Origin: Amycolatopsis thailandensis
GTDB lineage: Bacteria > Actinomycetota > Actinomycetes > Mycobacteriales > Pseudonocardiaceae
Direction of reading: 5' to 3'
Length of the DNA: 64,000 nt
Assembly (NCBI RefSeq): GCF_002234405.1
Contig: NZ_NMQT01000124.1
Location: forward strand, 1-64,000
A program made the translations under genes and the position numbers. The notes under the pieces are model-generated. The model saw only the letters and a list, made by a program, of their open reading frames with translations, searched no databases and had not been told where the DNA came from. Shown here piece by piece: positions 49,677 to 57,135 of this stretch; within the stretch, counting starts at the first letter, position 1; the number at the start of each line of letters is the position of its first letter.

Positions 49677-50513
49677 ATGGGTGCGGAGAAGAAGGAACTG
49701 CCGCCGATCCCGGACCGCCTTCCGGTTTCGGTGGTGGACGCGCACACCCACCTCGACGCGTGCGGCGCGGTCACCGCGGCTGACGTGACAGCCATGGTCG
49801 ATCGCGCCGAACGCGCCGGTGTCTCGCGGGTGATCACGGTCGCGGACGATCTCGCGGCCGCTCGCTGGGCCGCGCAAGCGTCCACTTGGGACCGGCGGGT
49901 CTGGGCCGCTGTCGCGATCCATCCCACGCGTACAAAGGATTTCGGCGAGGACGAGAAATCCGAAGTGGAGAGTCTCGCGAAGGAGTCCAGAGTGGTCGCT
50001 GTCGGCGAGACCGGCCTCGACTACTACTGGGACTACTCGCCCCACGACGCCCAGCAGGACGCCTTCCGGTGGCACATCGATCTCGCGAAACGGATCGGGA
50101 AGCCACTGATGATCCATGATCGAGACGCTCACGAGGACGTTTTGCGGATCCTCGAAGAAGAAGGCGCGCCCGAACAGGTCGTCTTCCACTGTTTCTCGGG
50201 AGACGAGGTCGTCGCTCGCCGCTGTGTCGACGCGGGATACGTACTTTCTTTCGCCGGGACGGTCAGTTTCCGCAACGCCCGCGGGCTCCACGAGGCGGCG
50301 CGGATCGTTCCGGCGGACCAGTACCTCGTCGAAACGGACGCGCCGTTCCTGACCCCGCATCCGTTCCGTGGACGGCCGAACGAGCCCTACTGCGCCGCTT
50401 ATACGGTTCGTCATCTCGCCTCGCTCAGGGGCGAGGCGGTGCACGAGGTGGCCGAAGCGGTGCGAGTGACCGCTGAGCGGGTCTTTCGTTTGCCGACAGT
50501 CACCGCCCGTTGA
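49677..50513 (+). CDS. tatD: TatD-family metal-dependent deoxyribonuclease
   Basis: 278 residues. Metal ligands typical of TatD are seen: VDAHTHLDACG (about 20-30), GETGLDYYWDYS (about 104-115), IHDRDAHEDV, VFHCFSGD (about 171-178) and VETDAPFLTP (about 219-228). TatD enzymes hydrolyse DNA 3' ends in repair and apoptosis-like decay. The order metG-tatD-rpfB is conserved in actinobacteria. Confidence 0.94.
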   Translation: MGAEKKELPPIPDRLPVSVVDAHTHLDACGAVTAADVTAMVDRAERAGVSRVITVADDLAAARWAAQASTWDRRVWAAVAIHPTRTKDFGEDEKSEVESLAKESRVVAVGETGLDYYWDYSPHDAQQDAFRWHIDLAKRIGKPLMIHDRDAHEDVLRILEEEGAPEQVVFHCFSGDEVVARRCVDAGYVLSFAGTVSFRNARGLHEAARIVPADQYLVETDAPFLTPHPFRGRPNEPYCAAYTVRHLASLRGEAVHEVAEAVRVTAERVFRLPTVTAR

Positions 50514-50848
50514 ACGGATTGCGACATTAGTGATCAACAATGGTCCACCCTGATGAGTGACCAACGTCACGACACTCCGGGGGGTGTTTGCGCAACCCGG
50601 CGAGGTTCGTTACTGTCCCGTGATCGTGCCGGTCGGTACCCGCTCATGCGGTTTCCGGCTGTTACGCCCACAGTCACGTCAGTGCACGTCGGGGAAGCGG
50701 AACCGGGAGCGGTACGGCCTGGAACCGTGACGATGGCGCTGACTGCGGGTGTCGGACTTCTAGAGGTGTGCCGAAGTGCGCATCGAGACGAAGGACGTAG
50801 TGGAGCGGTAGTCGAGCTCCTCGACGTCTTGGGAAAGGGAACGACCCA
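50514..50848 (+). promoter_or_regulatory. Long rpfB leader with promoter
   Basis: No gene is seen in these 335 bases. A likely promoter is TTGCGC-N17-TACTGT at 50588-50616, giving a leader of about 225 bases before rpfB. The leader is consistent with regulated expression as in mycobacterial rpfB, but I see no recognisable riboswitch fold. Confidence 0.5.
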
Positions 50849-52306
50849 GTGACTGGTAGCAGTAGGCAGGATGGCTCGCGCCTCGGCGCAGAGACGAACA
50901 CCTTCGCTTCCGCCGGTTCGGTTGCCGTGCTCGACCGCGACACTCAGTACGGCGAGCTGGACTACTCCGACGATCCGCGCATCACGCACCAGGACGTCCT
51001 CGCCGCGCTCGGCCCCGACGCCGACGCCCTGATGGCCGAGATCGACGTCGACGTCGACGAACTGATCCGCCTCATCAGCGCTGAGACCACCATGCTCCCG
51101 CCGATCGTCATCCCGGACGAGGTGGCCGAAGAGCGCACCGCGGGCGCGCCGATGAAGGTCGCGACCAAGGACGAGGTCATCTCGAGCGCGACCCGCGTCT
51201 GGAAGAAGCGGTTCCTCAAGGGAACCGTCATGGCGGTGCTGCTCACCCTCGGTGGCGGCGGCGCGGCCGCGATGGCGATGAACAAGAGCGTCACGCTCGA
51301 CATCGACGGCAAGCAGCAGACCGTCCACAGCTTCGGTGACACGGTCGGCGAGGTCCTCGAGGACGCCGGCCTTTCGGTCGGCGCGCACGACTCGCTCTCG
51401 CCCTCGCCGCAGGCCGAGGTGGGCGACGGCGGCGTCATCAAGCTGGAGCGCGGCCGCAAACTGAACCTGATCGTCGACGGCGCACCGCAGCAGGAGTCCT
51501 GGGTCCGCGCGACCAACCTCAGCGAGGCCCTGAACCAGCTCGGCCGTTCCGATCTCGCGAAGTCCGGCACCTGGACCTCGATGCCGCAGAACGGCGAGCT
51601 CCCGCTCGAGGGAACCACCGTCGAGGTCAAGACCCTCAAGAACGTCACCGTCTTCGACGGCGCGAACGAACCGCACAAGGTTCAGACCAACTCGGTCACC
51701 ACCAAGGAATTCCTCGGTGAGCTCCGGATGACCCTCGGCCCGGACGACGAGGCCGTCGGTGGCCTCGACGTCAAGCTGGTCGACGGCGCCGAGGTCCACA
51801 TCAGCCGGACCGGCGTCACCATGGTCAAGCAGAACGAGGAAATCGCTCCGCCCGAGCAGAAGGTCGACGACCCGGAGCTCGAAAAGGGCAAGACCAAGGT
51901 CGAGGACCCGGGCACCCCGGGCCAGAAGACCGTGACCTACAAGGTCACCAAGCGCAACGGCAAAGAGGTCGGCCGCGAGAAGGTCTCGGAAGAGGTCATC
52001 ACCGAGGCCAAGCCCAAGATCGTCAAGGTCGGTACGAAGAAGCCCGCCGACCCGGTCATCGGTGACGCCGGTGCCTGGGACCGCATCGCGCAGTGCGAGT
52101 CGACCGGCAACTGGGCCGCCAACACCGGCAACGGCTACTACGGTGGCCTGCAGTTCAACAAGAGCACCTGGGATGCCTACGGTGGCGATCAGTACGCCGC
52201 GTACCCGCACCAGGCCAGCAAGGCCCAGCAGATCGCCGTCGCCGAGAAGGTTCGCGACAGCCGTGGCGGCTACGGCGCTTGGCCGCACTGCGGCAAGAAG
52301 GCCTGA
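50849..52306 (+). CDS. rpfB: Resuscitation-promoting factor RpfB
   Basis: 485 residues from a GTG. The N-terminal cytoplasmic region (about 1-120) is followed by one membrane helix (GTVMAVLLTLGGGGAAAMAM, about 126-145), DUF348 repeats (SVTLDIDGKQQTVHSFGDTV onward), a G5 domain (about 330-400), and a C-terminal Rpf lysozyme-like domain with catalytic Glu417 in IAQCESTGNW. It cleaves peptidoglycan and wakes dormant cells. The long N-terminal region is unlike the short signal peptide of other Rpfs. Followed by an inverted-repeat terminator. Confidence 0.93.
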   Translation: MTGSSRQDGSRLGAETNTFASAGSVAVLDRDTQYGELDYSDDPRITHQDVLAALGPDADALMAEIDVDVDELIRLISAETTMLPPIVIPDEVAEERTAGAPMKVATKDEVISSATRVWKKRFLKGTVMAVLLTLGGGGAAAMAMNKSVTLDIDGKQQTVHSFGDTVGEVLEDAGLSVGAHDSLSPSPQAEVGDGGVIKLERGRKLNLIVDGAPQQESWVRATNLSEALNQLGRSDLAKSGTWTSMPQNGELPLEGTTVEVKTLKNVTVFDGANEPHKVQTNSVTTKEFLGELRMTLGPDDEAVGGLDVKLVDGAEVHISRTGVTMVKQNEEIAPPEQKVDDPELEKGKTKVEDPGTPGQKTVTYKVTKRNGKEVGREKVSEEVITEAKPKIVKVGTKKPADPVIGDAGAWDRIAQCESTGNWAANTGNGYYGGLQFNKSTWDAYGGDQYAAYPHQASKAQQIAVAEKVRDSRGGYGAWPHCGKKA

Positions 52307-52326
52307 CGCCGGCTAAGTCCTCCTTT

Positions 52327-52371
52327 CCTGAAGGTCATCGTGTGGGTTCCGCCCGCAAGGTGGCCTTCAGG
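52327..52371. terminator. Inverted repeat between rpfB and DUF222 gene
   Basis: CCTGAAGG (52327-52334) pairs with CCTTCAGG (52364-52371) around a GC-rich loop. The right arm runs into the 3' end of the convergent DUF222 gene. Probably a bidirectional terminator. Confidence 0.5.
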
Positions 52372-53389
52372 CCGTTAAGGGCTTCTGCGGCGGCACAGCG
52401 TTTTCGGCTCTCGGTTTCGACAGCCGTGTCCACCAGCGTGTGGGTCGTATACGGGCCACGTTCTGGGAGCGTTCGGTCGCAGCGCCCTCTCGTACGCCAC
52501 TGTGGCCGCGGTGGGGGCTTGGATAGCTCTTCGGCCGTACCGGGGTGGGCTTGGGGTTGTGTTCGGGTCTCTTGACCGGCTCAGGGGGCTGAGACTGCCC
52601 GGTGCCTCGTTCAGGGGCCTGCCGAGGCAAGGGGACATCCGGTTCACTTTCCGCGAGATCGACGATCTCCGTGAAGGCGTCACCGCGTCTCTCGGCCGGT
52701 GTGCGGTCGTCGGCTTCCCCGTTCGGAGCTGGATACGCCCGCGGCACCATGAGCGCGTTCAGGCGGGCGCCTGTCTCCGGATCGAGGTTGCCGCGCATGT
52801 CCCAACGGCCGGTTCGTTTCTGCCGTAACCAGAATTCGCTTCGTTCGCGTTTCGGGGCGGGATCCTCCGTGGTGCTCCCGTCCGGGTCGAGAAGCGCGAG
52901 CAGGTCTGTTCCGGCCACTGTGATGTCGCGAGGTCTCGCGACGCTGGCGAGATCGACCAGATCCTTCTCGGCCTCGGATCGCGCGCTCGCGGTGACGTGG
53001 TCGGGCAGCTTCTTCAGGACAGTGACGATCCGGTCGATGCCGGCTTCGGCCAGTACGCCCGTAGCGGCTGTGACTCCGGTCAGAGGCGCGACGGGTTGAG
53101 TCGATGTGCCGTCGCGCGCACGTCTCGAGTTGAGCGCCAGAGCACGACCGGTCACCTTCTGAGCCTCCGCTCTGGGGACCCGGGCCACATGTTCGTAGAA
53201 GACGGCGATCGAGTTGAATCCGTAAAGCTCCCGGACACCACGTGACTCGATCTCGGCCAGGATCTGGCCGACTTCGGCGGCGAGGCGCCGCCCTTCGCAT
53301 AGCCGTGACTGCAACTCGTCGAGGAGCAGATCGGCGTCACCTTCCGGCAGATTGAGCGGGAAGGCCTTGGGGGTGTTTGTGCTGGTCAT
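52367..53389 (-). CDS. DUF222 (13E12-type) protein lacking HNH domain
   Basis: 340 residues. The N-terminal DUF222 domain (about 15-210) is recognisable from ELQSRLCEGRRLAAEVGQIL, VRELYGFNSIAVFYEHVARV and FWLRQKRTGRWDMRGNLDPE. Normally this is followed by an HNH nuclease with paired CXXC and HH motifs. Here the C-terminal third is Pro/Arg/Ser-rich and has none of these, and I see no HNH-like frame beside it. It may be a truncated or decaying member. These proteins are often linked with mobile or repeated genes. It sits between rpfB and ksgA, which are adjacent in mycobacteria. Confidence 0.75.
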   Translation of the reverse strand: MTSTNTPKAFPLNLPEGDADLLLDELQSRLCEGRRLAAEVGQILAEIESRGVRELYGFNSIAVFYEHVARVPRAEAQKVTGRALALNSRRARDGTSTQPVAPLTGVTAATGVLAEAGIDRIVTVLKKLPDHVTASARSEAEKDLVDLASVARPRDITVAGTDLLALLDPDGSTTEDPAPKRERSEFWLRQKRTGRWDMRGNLDPETGARLNALMVPRAYPAPNGEADDRTPAERRGDAFTEIVDLAESEPDVPLPRQAPERGTGQSQPPEPVKRPEHNPKPTPVRPKSYPSPHRGHSGVREGAATERSQNVARIRPTRWWTRLSKPRAENAVPPQKPLTA

Positions 53390-53580
53390 CCCTCGATTGT
53401 CGGGCCATAGTCGAACGAATGCACGGTATCGATCGGGTGGATGATCATTACGCTCCGGCAGACCGAAATTGCGCCCATCACCCTGAAGTGGAACGCGGGC
53501 AGATAGAAACCGTCGGACGGGTGGTGGGGGCGAGTCGCGGCCGCCAGTCGCGGCTCGCGGGGGCTGGTTACGATCGTCGG

Positions 53581-54417
53581 GTGACTGAACTGCTCGGGCC
53601 TGCGGAGATCAGGGCGCTGGCGGCCGAGCTGGACGTGCGTCCGACCAAGAAGCTCGGCCAGAATTTCGTGCACGATCCCAACACGGTGCGCCGCATCGTC
53701 GACCTTTCCGGGGTCGGCGAAGGCGACGTCGTGCTGGAAGTCGGGCCGGGCCTCGGCTCGTTGACCCTCGGGCTGCTCGCGACCGGAGCCGAGGTCGTCG
53801 CGGTCGAAATCGACCCCGTGCTGGCCGGACGACTGCCGAACACCGCGGCCGAACGGGGAGGCGCCGAGAGGCTGACGGTCGTCGGGGCGGACGCTCTGCG
53901 GATCACGGCGGCCGACCTGCCTGCGCGGCCGACCGCGCTCGTCGCGAACCTGCCGTACAACGTCGCCGTTCCCGTCGTGCTTCACCTGCTCGCCGAGCTG
54001 CCATCGCTGACCAGTGGACTCGTAATGGTCCAGACCGAGGTCGCGGACCGAATGGCGGCCGGGCCGGGGAGCCGGACTTACGGCGTCCCCAGCGTCAAGC
54101 TCGCGTGGTACGGCAAGGCGCGCAAGGTCGCGGCGGTGCCCCGCGCGGTCTTCTGGCCCGTTCCGAACGTGGACTCCGCGCTGGTCGCTTTCGAGCGGGG
54201 CGACGTGGTGTCGTCCGTGGAGCGGAAACAGTTGTTCGCGGTGGTCGATGCCGCCTTCTCGCAGCGTCGGAAGACTTTGCGCGCGGCGTTGGCGTCATGG
54301 GCGGGTTCCGCCGAACGCGCGGGCGAGTTGCTCGAGAAGGCGGGTATCGACCCCAAGACCCGCGGGGAGCAGCTGGACGTCCACCAGTTCGCCCGGATCG
54401 CCGCCGCGGCCGGCTGA
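53581..54417 (+). CDS. rsmA: 16S rRNA dimethyladenosine transferase
   Basis: 278 residues from a GTG start. Motifs of KsgA are seen: KKLGQNFVHDPNTVRRIV (about 24-41), VLEVGPGLGSLTLGLL (SAM motif I), VVAVEIDPVLAGRLP, and NLPYNVAVPVVL (the NLPY catalytic motif, about 123-134). It dimethylates A1518 and A1519 of 16S rRNA. Conserved order rpfB-ksgA-ispE here is interrupted by a DUF222 gene before and a riboswitch-controlled gene after. Confidence 0.95.
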   Translation: MTELLGPAEIRALAAELDVRPTKKLGQNFVHDPNTVRRIVDLSGVGEGDVVLEVGPGLGSLTLGLLATGAEVVAVEIDPVLAGRLPNTAAERGGAERLTVVGADALRITAADLPARPTALVANLPYNVAVPVVLHLLAELPSLTSGLVMVQTEVADRMAAGPGSRTYGVPSVKLAWYGKARKVAAVPRAVFWPVPNVDSALVAFERGDVVSSVERKQLFAVVDAAFSQRRKTLRAALASWAGSAERAGELLEKAGIDPKTRGEQLDVHQFARIAAAAG

Positions 54418-54668
54418 CCACCTGTCGCAGGTGTGACCGGTACCGCGCCGAACGCGGTCCGGTCGATGTCAGCAAGACTGCGTAAATCCTCTCCTGGATC
54501 TACTTGATCCAGAGCTGTCTTCGCAGGCAGCGGCCTCGCCATAGCACGAATGCATCTGGTGCTGTCTCAAAATATGGATAGCCGATCCTGTATCGTGGAC
54601 GCGACCAGACGTGTGATCTGCGACTACGTGCTTGCTTTCATCCAGTGGGATCGGTTTTACTCAGTGAG

Positions 54669-54753
54669 CCATCCCGAGCGACTGAGAGACCTGGCTCGCC
54701 GAAGTCGCAGCAACCACCCTCCACGGGGCAGGTGCTACCGCCAGGACCGATGG
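54669..54753 (+). promoter_or_regulatory. SAM riboswitch (SAM-I/SAM-IV clan)
   Basis: The P1 stem CCATC/GATGG closes the element (54669-54673 with 54749-54753). The P2 stem is GCGACT/AGTCGC, with the diagnostic GAGAGACC internal loop and the GCAGCAACC junction. The P3 stem is CACC/GGTG, followed by GCTACCGCCAGGACC. These match the SAM-I clan core. The gene 215 bases downstream encodes a MetN-like protein, a typical target class. I see no Rho-independent terminator between, so control may be at translation or through the hairpin at about 54893-54909. Confidence 0.85.
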
Positions 54754-54968
54754 AGGCTGTGCCTAATGAACAGGGTCACCCACCCGCTCCTGCTGACCAG
54801 GCGACGTGTAGTCGACGAAGGTCGCCGCACGGTAAGTGCGTGTCGACGCTCCACCGTTACTGCCTGAGTCTTTCTCCCTTACCTCTGAATCCCGTCCGTT
54901 CCGGACGGTCACTCGGTGACGGTCGGCGCGCTCGAAAGAAGCGGCGCCCCATTTGCATGGAGCCTTTC

Positions 54969-55979
54969 GTGATCACTGTCGAAAACCTGTCCAAATCCTT
55001 TCCCCTCAACGGAAATCCCGTCGTCGCCCTGCGCGATGTGAGCGTGGACATCCAGGCGGGCTCGCTGTTCGGAGTCGTCGGTCCGGCCGGTTCCGGCAAG
55101 TCGACCCTCGCTCGTTGCATCGGACTCCAGGAGCGCCCCGACCGTGGTGTCGTCCGCCTCGACGGCCTCAACACCGGGACCCTCGACGGACGCCGTCTGC
55201 GCGAAATCCGCCGCCAGGTCGGTGTCGTGAGCACCAAACCGGAGTTGCTTGCCGAACGCACCATCGCCGGCAACATCGCGTCGCCGCTCGAGCAGCTCGG
55301 CCTCGACGGGCCGCAGCGTCGCAACCGGGTCGGAAACCTGCTCGACCTGGTCGGACTCACGCCGCGGGCCGGGCAGCGGCCGGGCGAACTGTCCGAGGGG
55401 CAGCTGCGTCGAGTGGCCATCGCCAAGGCGCTGGCCGCCGGGCCGTCCGTGCTCCTGGCCGACGACCCCACCTCGGGTGTGCAGCCCGAGGAGTCCGGCG
55501 CGGTCCTGACCGTGCTCGACCGGGCACGTGCCGAGCTCGGGGTCACCGTGCTGCTCACCACTCCCGACGCCGGGGTCGTCCGTCGTGTCTGCGACGACGT
55601 CGCGGTCCTCGAAGCCGGGGCGATCATCGAACGCGGATCCGTGCTCGACCTGGTCTCCGACCCGAACAGCCGGACCGCGCAGGCGCTGCTGCCCTCGATC
55701 GAGACCGGCCGGGCGCAAGCCTCGAAGTACGACCGCGCCGTGGACGTCGTGCTCGTCGGATTCGCTTCGGTCGGCGCGCTGCTTCCCGAGGCCGCCGGTC
55801 GCTTCGACGTCGAACTCGCCACCATCGGGGGCGGCCTGACCCGGATCGGCGACACGCCGGTGGGCCGGTTCCGTCTCGGTGTGCGCGGTGAGCGCGCGGA
55901 CGCCGCCCTCGCGTGGATCGCCGAACGCGGCGGCCACGTGACCCACCCGGTCCGCGGACCGCAGGGCGTCGCTGCCTGA
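54969..55979 (+). CDS. MetN-like ABC ATPase with C-terminal NIL domain, degenerate catalytic residues
   Basis: 336 residues from the GTG with GGAG six bases upstream (an ATG four codons earlier has none). The N-terminal ABC domain has an intact Walker A, GPAGSGKST (about 38-46). The signature is LSEGQ instead of LSGGQ (about 141), the Walker B catalytic Glu is Asp (D166 in LADDPTSG), the D-loop Asp is Gln172, and the H-loop His is Pro199. The C-terminal NIL domain (about 255-336) binds methionine in MetN. No MetI or MetQ gene is nearby. ATP hydrolysis is probably weak or absent, so a regulatory or sensing role is possible. Upstream SAM riboswitch supports a link to methionine. Confidence 0.82.
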   Translation: MITVENLSKSFPLNGNPVVALRDVSVDIQAGSLFGVVGPAGSGKSTLARCIGLQERPDRGVVRLDGLNTGTLDGRRLREIRRQVGVVSTKPELLAERTIAGNIASPLEQLGLDGPQRRNRVGNLLDLVGLTPRAGQRPGELSEGQLRRVAIAKALAAGPSVLLADDPTSGVQPEESGAVLTVLDRARAELGVTVLLTTPDAGVVRRVCDDVAVLEAGAIIERGSVLDLVSDPNSRTAQALLPSIETGRAQASKYDRAVDVVLVGFASVGALLPEAAGRFDVELATIGGGLTRIGDTPVGRFRLGVRGERADAALAWIAERGGHVTHPVRGPQGVAA

Positions 55980-55990
55980 TTTCTCCACGA

Positions 55991-56029
55991 ACGGGCCGCT
56001 CAGGACGAAATCCGTCCGGGGCGGCCCGT
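55991..56029. terminator. Hairpin terminator after the MetN-like gene
   Basis: ACGGGCCGC at 55991-55999 pairs with GCGGCCCGT at 56021-56029. An inner GGAC/GTCC stem stands in the loop. It lies 12 bases after the stop. Confidence 0.65.
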
Positions 56030-56101
56030 CGGTGTCTGACTCGTCCTGTTCTCTTTTCTCCTGGTGACTGCACAAGTGGAGCGGCCACGTAGGCTTGAGT
56101 C

Positions 56102-57067
56102 GTGCTCGCCGTCGTACCGCCCCCAGTAACCGTCAGGGTTCCCGCCAAGGTCAACCTGCACCTGTCGGTCGGTGACGTACGCCCGGACGGCTACCACGAG
56201 CTGGTGACCGTGTTCCAGGCGCTTTCCCTGACCGACGAGGTGACCGTCGCGGTCACCGAGGACCCCGGCGTCGAGGTTTATGGCGAAGGTGAAGGTGTCG
56301 TACCGACCGGCGCCAACAATCTCGCCTGGAAGGCGGCGCAGGCTCTGGCGGCTCACGTCGGCAAAGCGGACGGTGAGTCCAAGGTCCGGGTGGTGCTTCG
56401 CAAAGGGATCCCGGTAGCGGGCGGGATGGCCGGAGGCAGTGCGGACGCGGCCGCGACCCTGGTGGGACTCGCCTCGCTTTGGAAGCTCGACATCTCCCGA
56501 GACGAACTGGCGGGTATCGCCGCGAAGCTCGGCAGCGACGTTCCTTTCGCGCTCTATGGCGGGACGGCATTGGGTACCGGCCGGGGCGAGCAGCTGGTGC
56601 CGGTCTTGTCTCGGCATACGTTCCATTGGGTCCTGGCCTTCGACCAGCGCGGTCTTTCGACGCCGCGGGTGTTCGGAGAACTGGACAGGTTGCGTGAAGA
56701 GGGCGACCCGCCGCGGATCGGTTCGCACACTCCGGTGGTCGAGGCGCTGGCGTCCGGTGACCCGCGTCAGCTGGCCCTGCTGCTCGGCAACGACTTGCAG
56801 GCGGCCGCTGTTTCGTTGCGTCCAGGACTGCGACGCACGTTGCGGGCGGGAGTCAACGCGGGTGCGCTCGCCGGCACCGTGTCCGGGTCGGGGCCGACCT
56901 GTGCCTTCCTCTGCGCGGACGCCCAGTCGGCCGTCGAGGTCGCCGCGGAGTTGTCCGGGGCCGGGGTCTGTCGCACGGTTCGCGTCGCGCACGGACCGGT
57001 TCCCGGGGCCCGGCTGGTAGGCGGGGACGACGCGCCGCGGCCGGCGCCGCCTCGGGTGCACGCGTGA
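56102..57067 (+). CDS. ispE: 4-diphosphocytidyl-2-C-methyl-D-erythritol kinase
   Basis: 321 residues from a GTG start. GHMP-kinase motifs are KVNLHLSVGDVRPDGYHEL (about 16-34, substrate), the ATP-binding GIPVAGGMAGGSADAAATL (about 101-119), and the C-terminal GTVSGSGPTCAFLC. It phosphorylates the MEP-pathway intermediate for isoprenoids. Close to ksgA as in most actinobacteria. Confidence 0.95.
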   Translation: MLAVVPPPVTVRVPAKVNLHLSVGDVRPDGYHELVTVFQALSLTDEVTVAVTEDPGVEVYGEGEGVVPTGANNLAWKAAQALAAHVGKADGESKVRVVLRKGIPVAGGMAGGSADAAATLVGLASLWKLDISRDELAGIAAKLGSDVPFALYGGTALGTGRGEQLVPVLSRHTFHWVLAFDQRGLSTPRVFGELDRLREEGDPPRIGSHTPVVEALASGDPRQLALLLGNDLQAAAVSLRPGLRRTLRAGVNAGALAGTVSGSGPTCAFLCADAQSAVEVAAELSGAGVCRTVRVAHGPVPGARLVGGDDAPRPAPPRVHA

Positions 57068-57135
57068 GGGTGTCCGAAAAGGACATCGACAAATTCGTTG
57101 TGGTGCAAGCTTTTTGGGAAAGGATCGGCTGAGGC

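Noticed and set aside
50514..50848. c-di-AMP (ydaO-type) riboswitch before rpfB
   Set aside because: Such elements precede rpf genes in some actinobacteria, but I could not find the conserved core here.
54550..54867. A 105-codon gene between ksgA and the MetN-like gene
   Set aside because: The frame runs through the SAM aptamer and has weak coding composition; the riboswitch explains the conservation pattern better.
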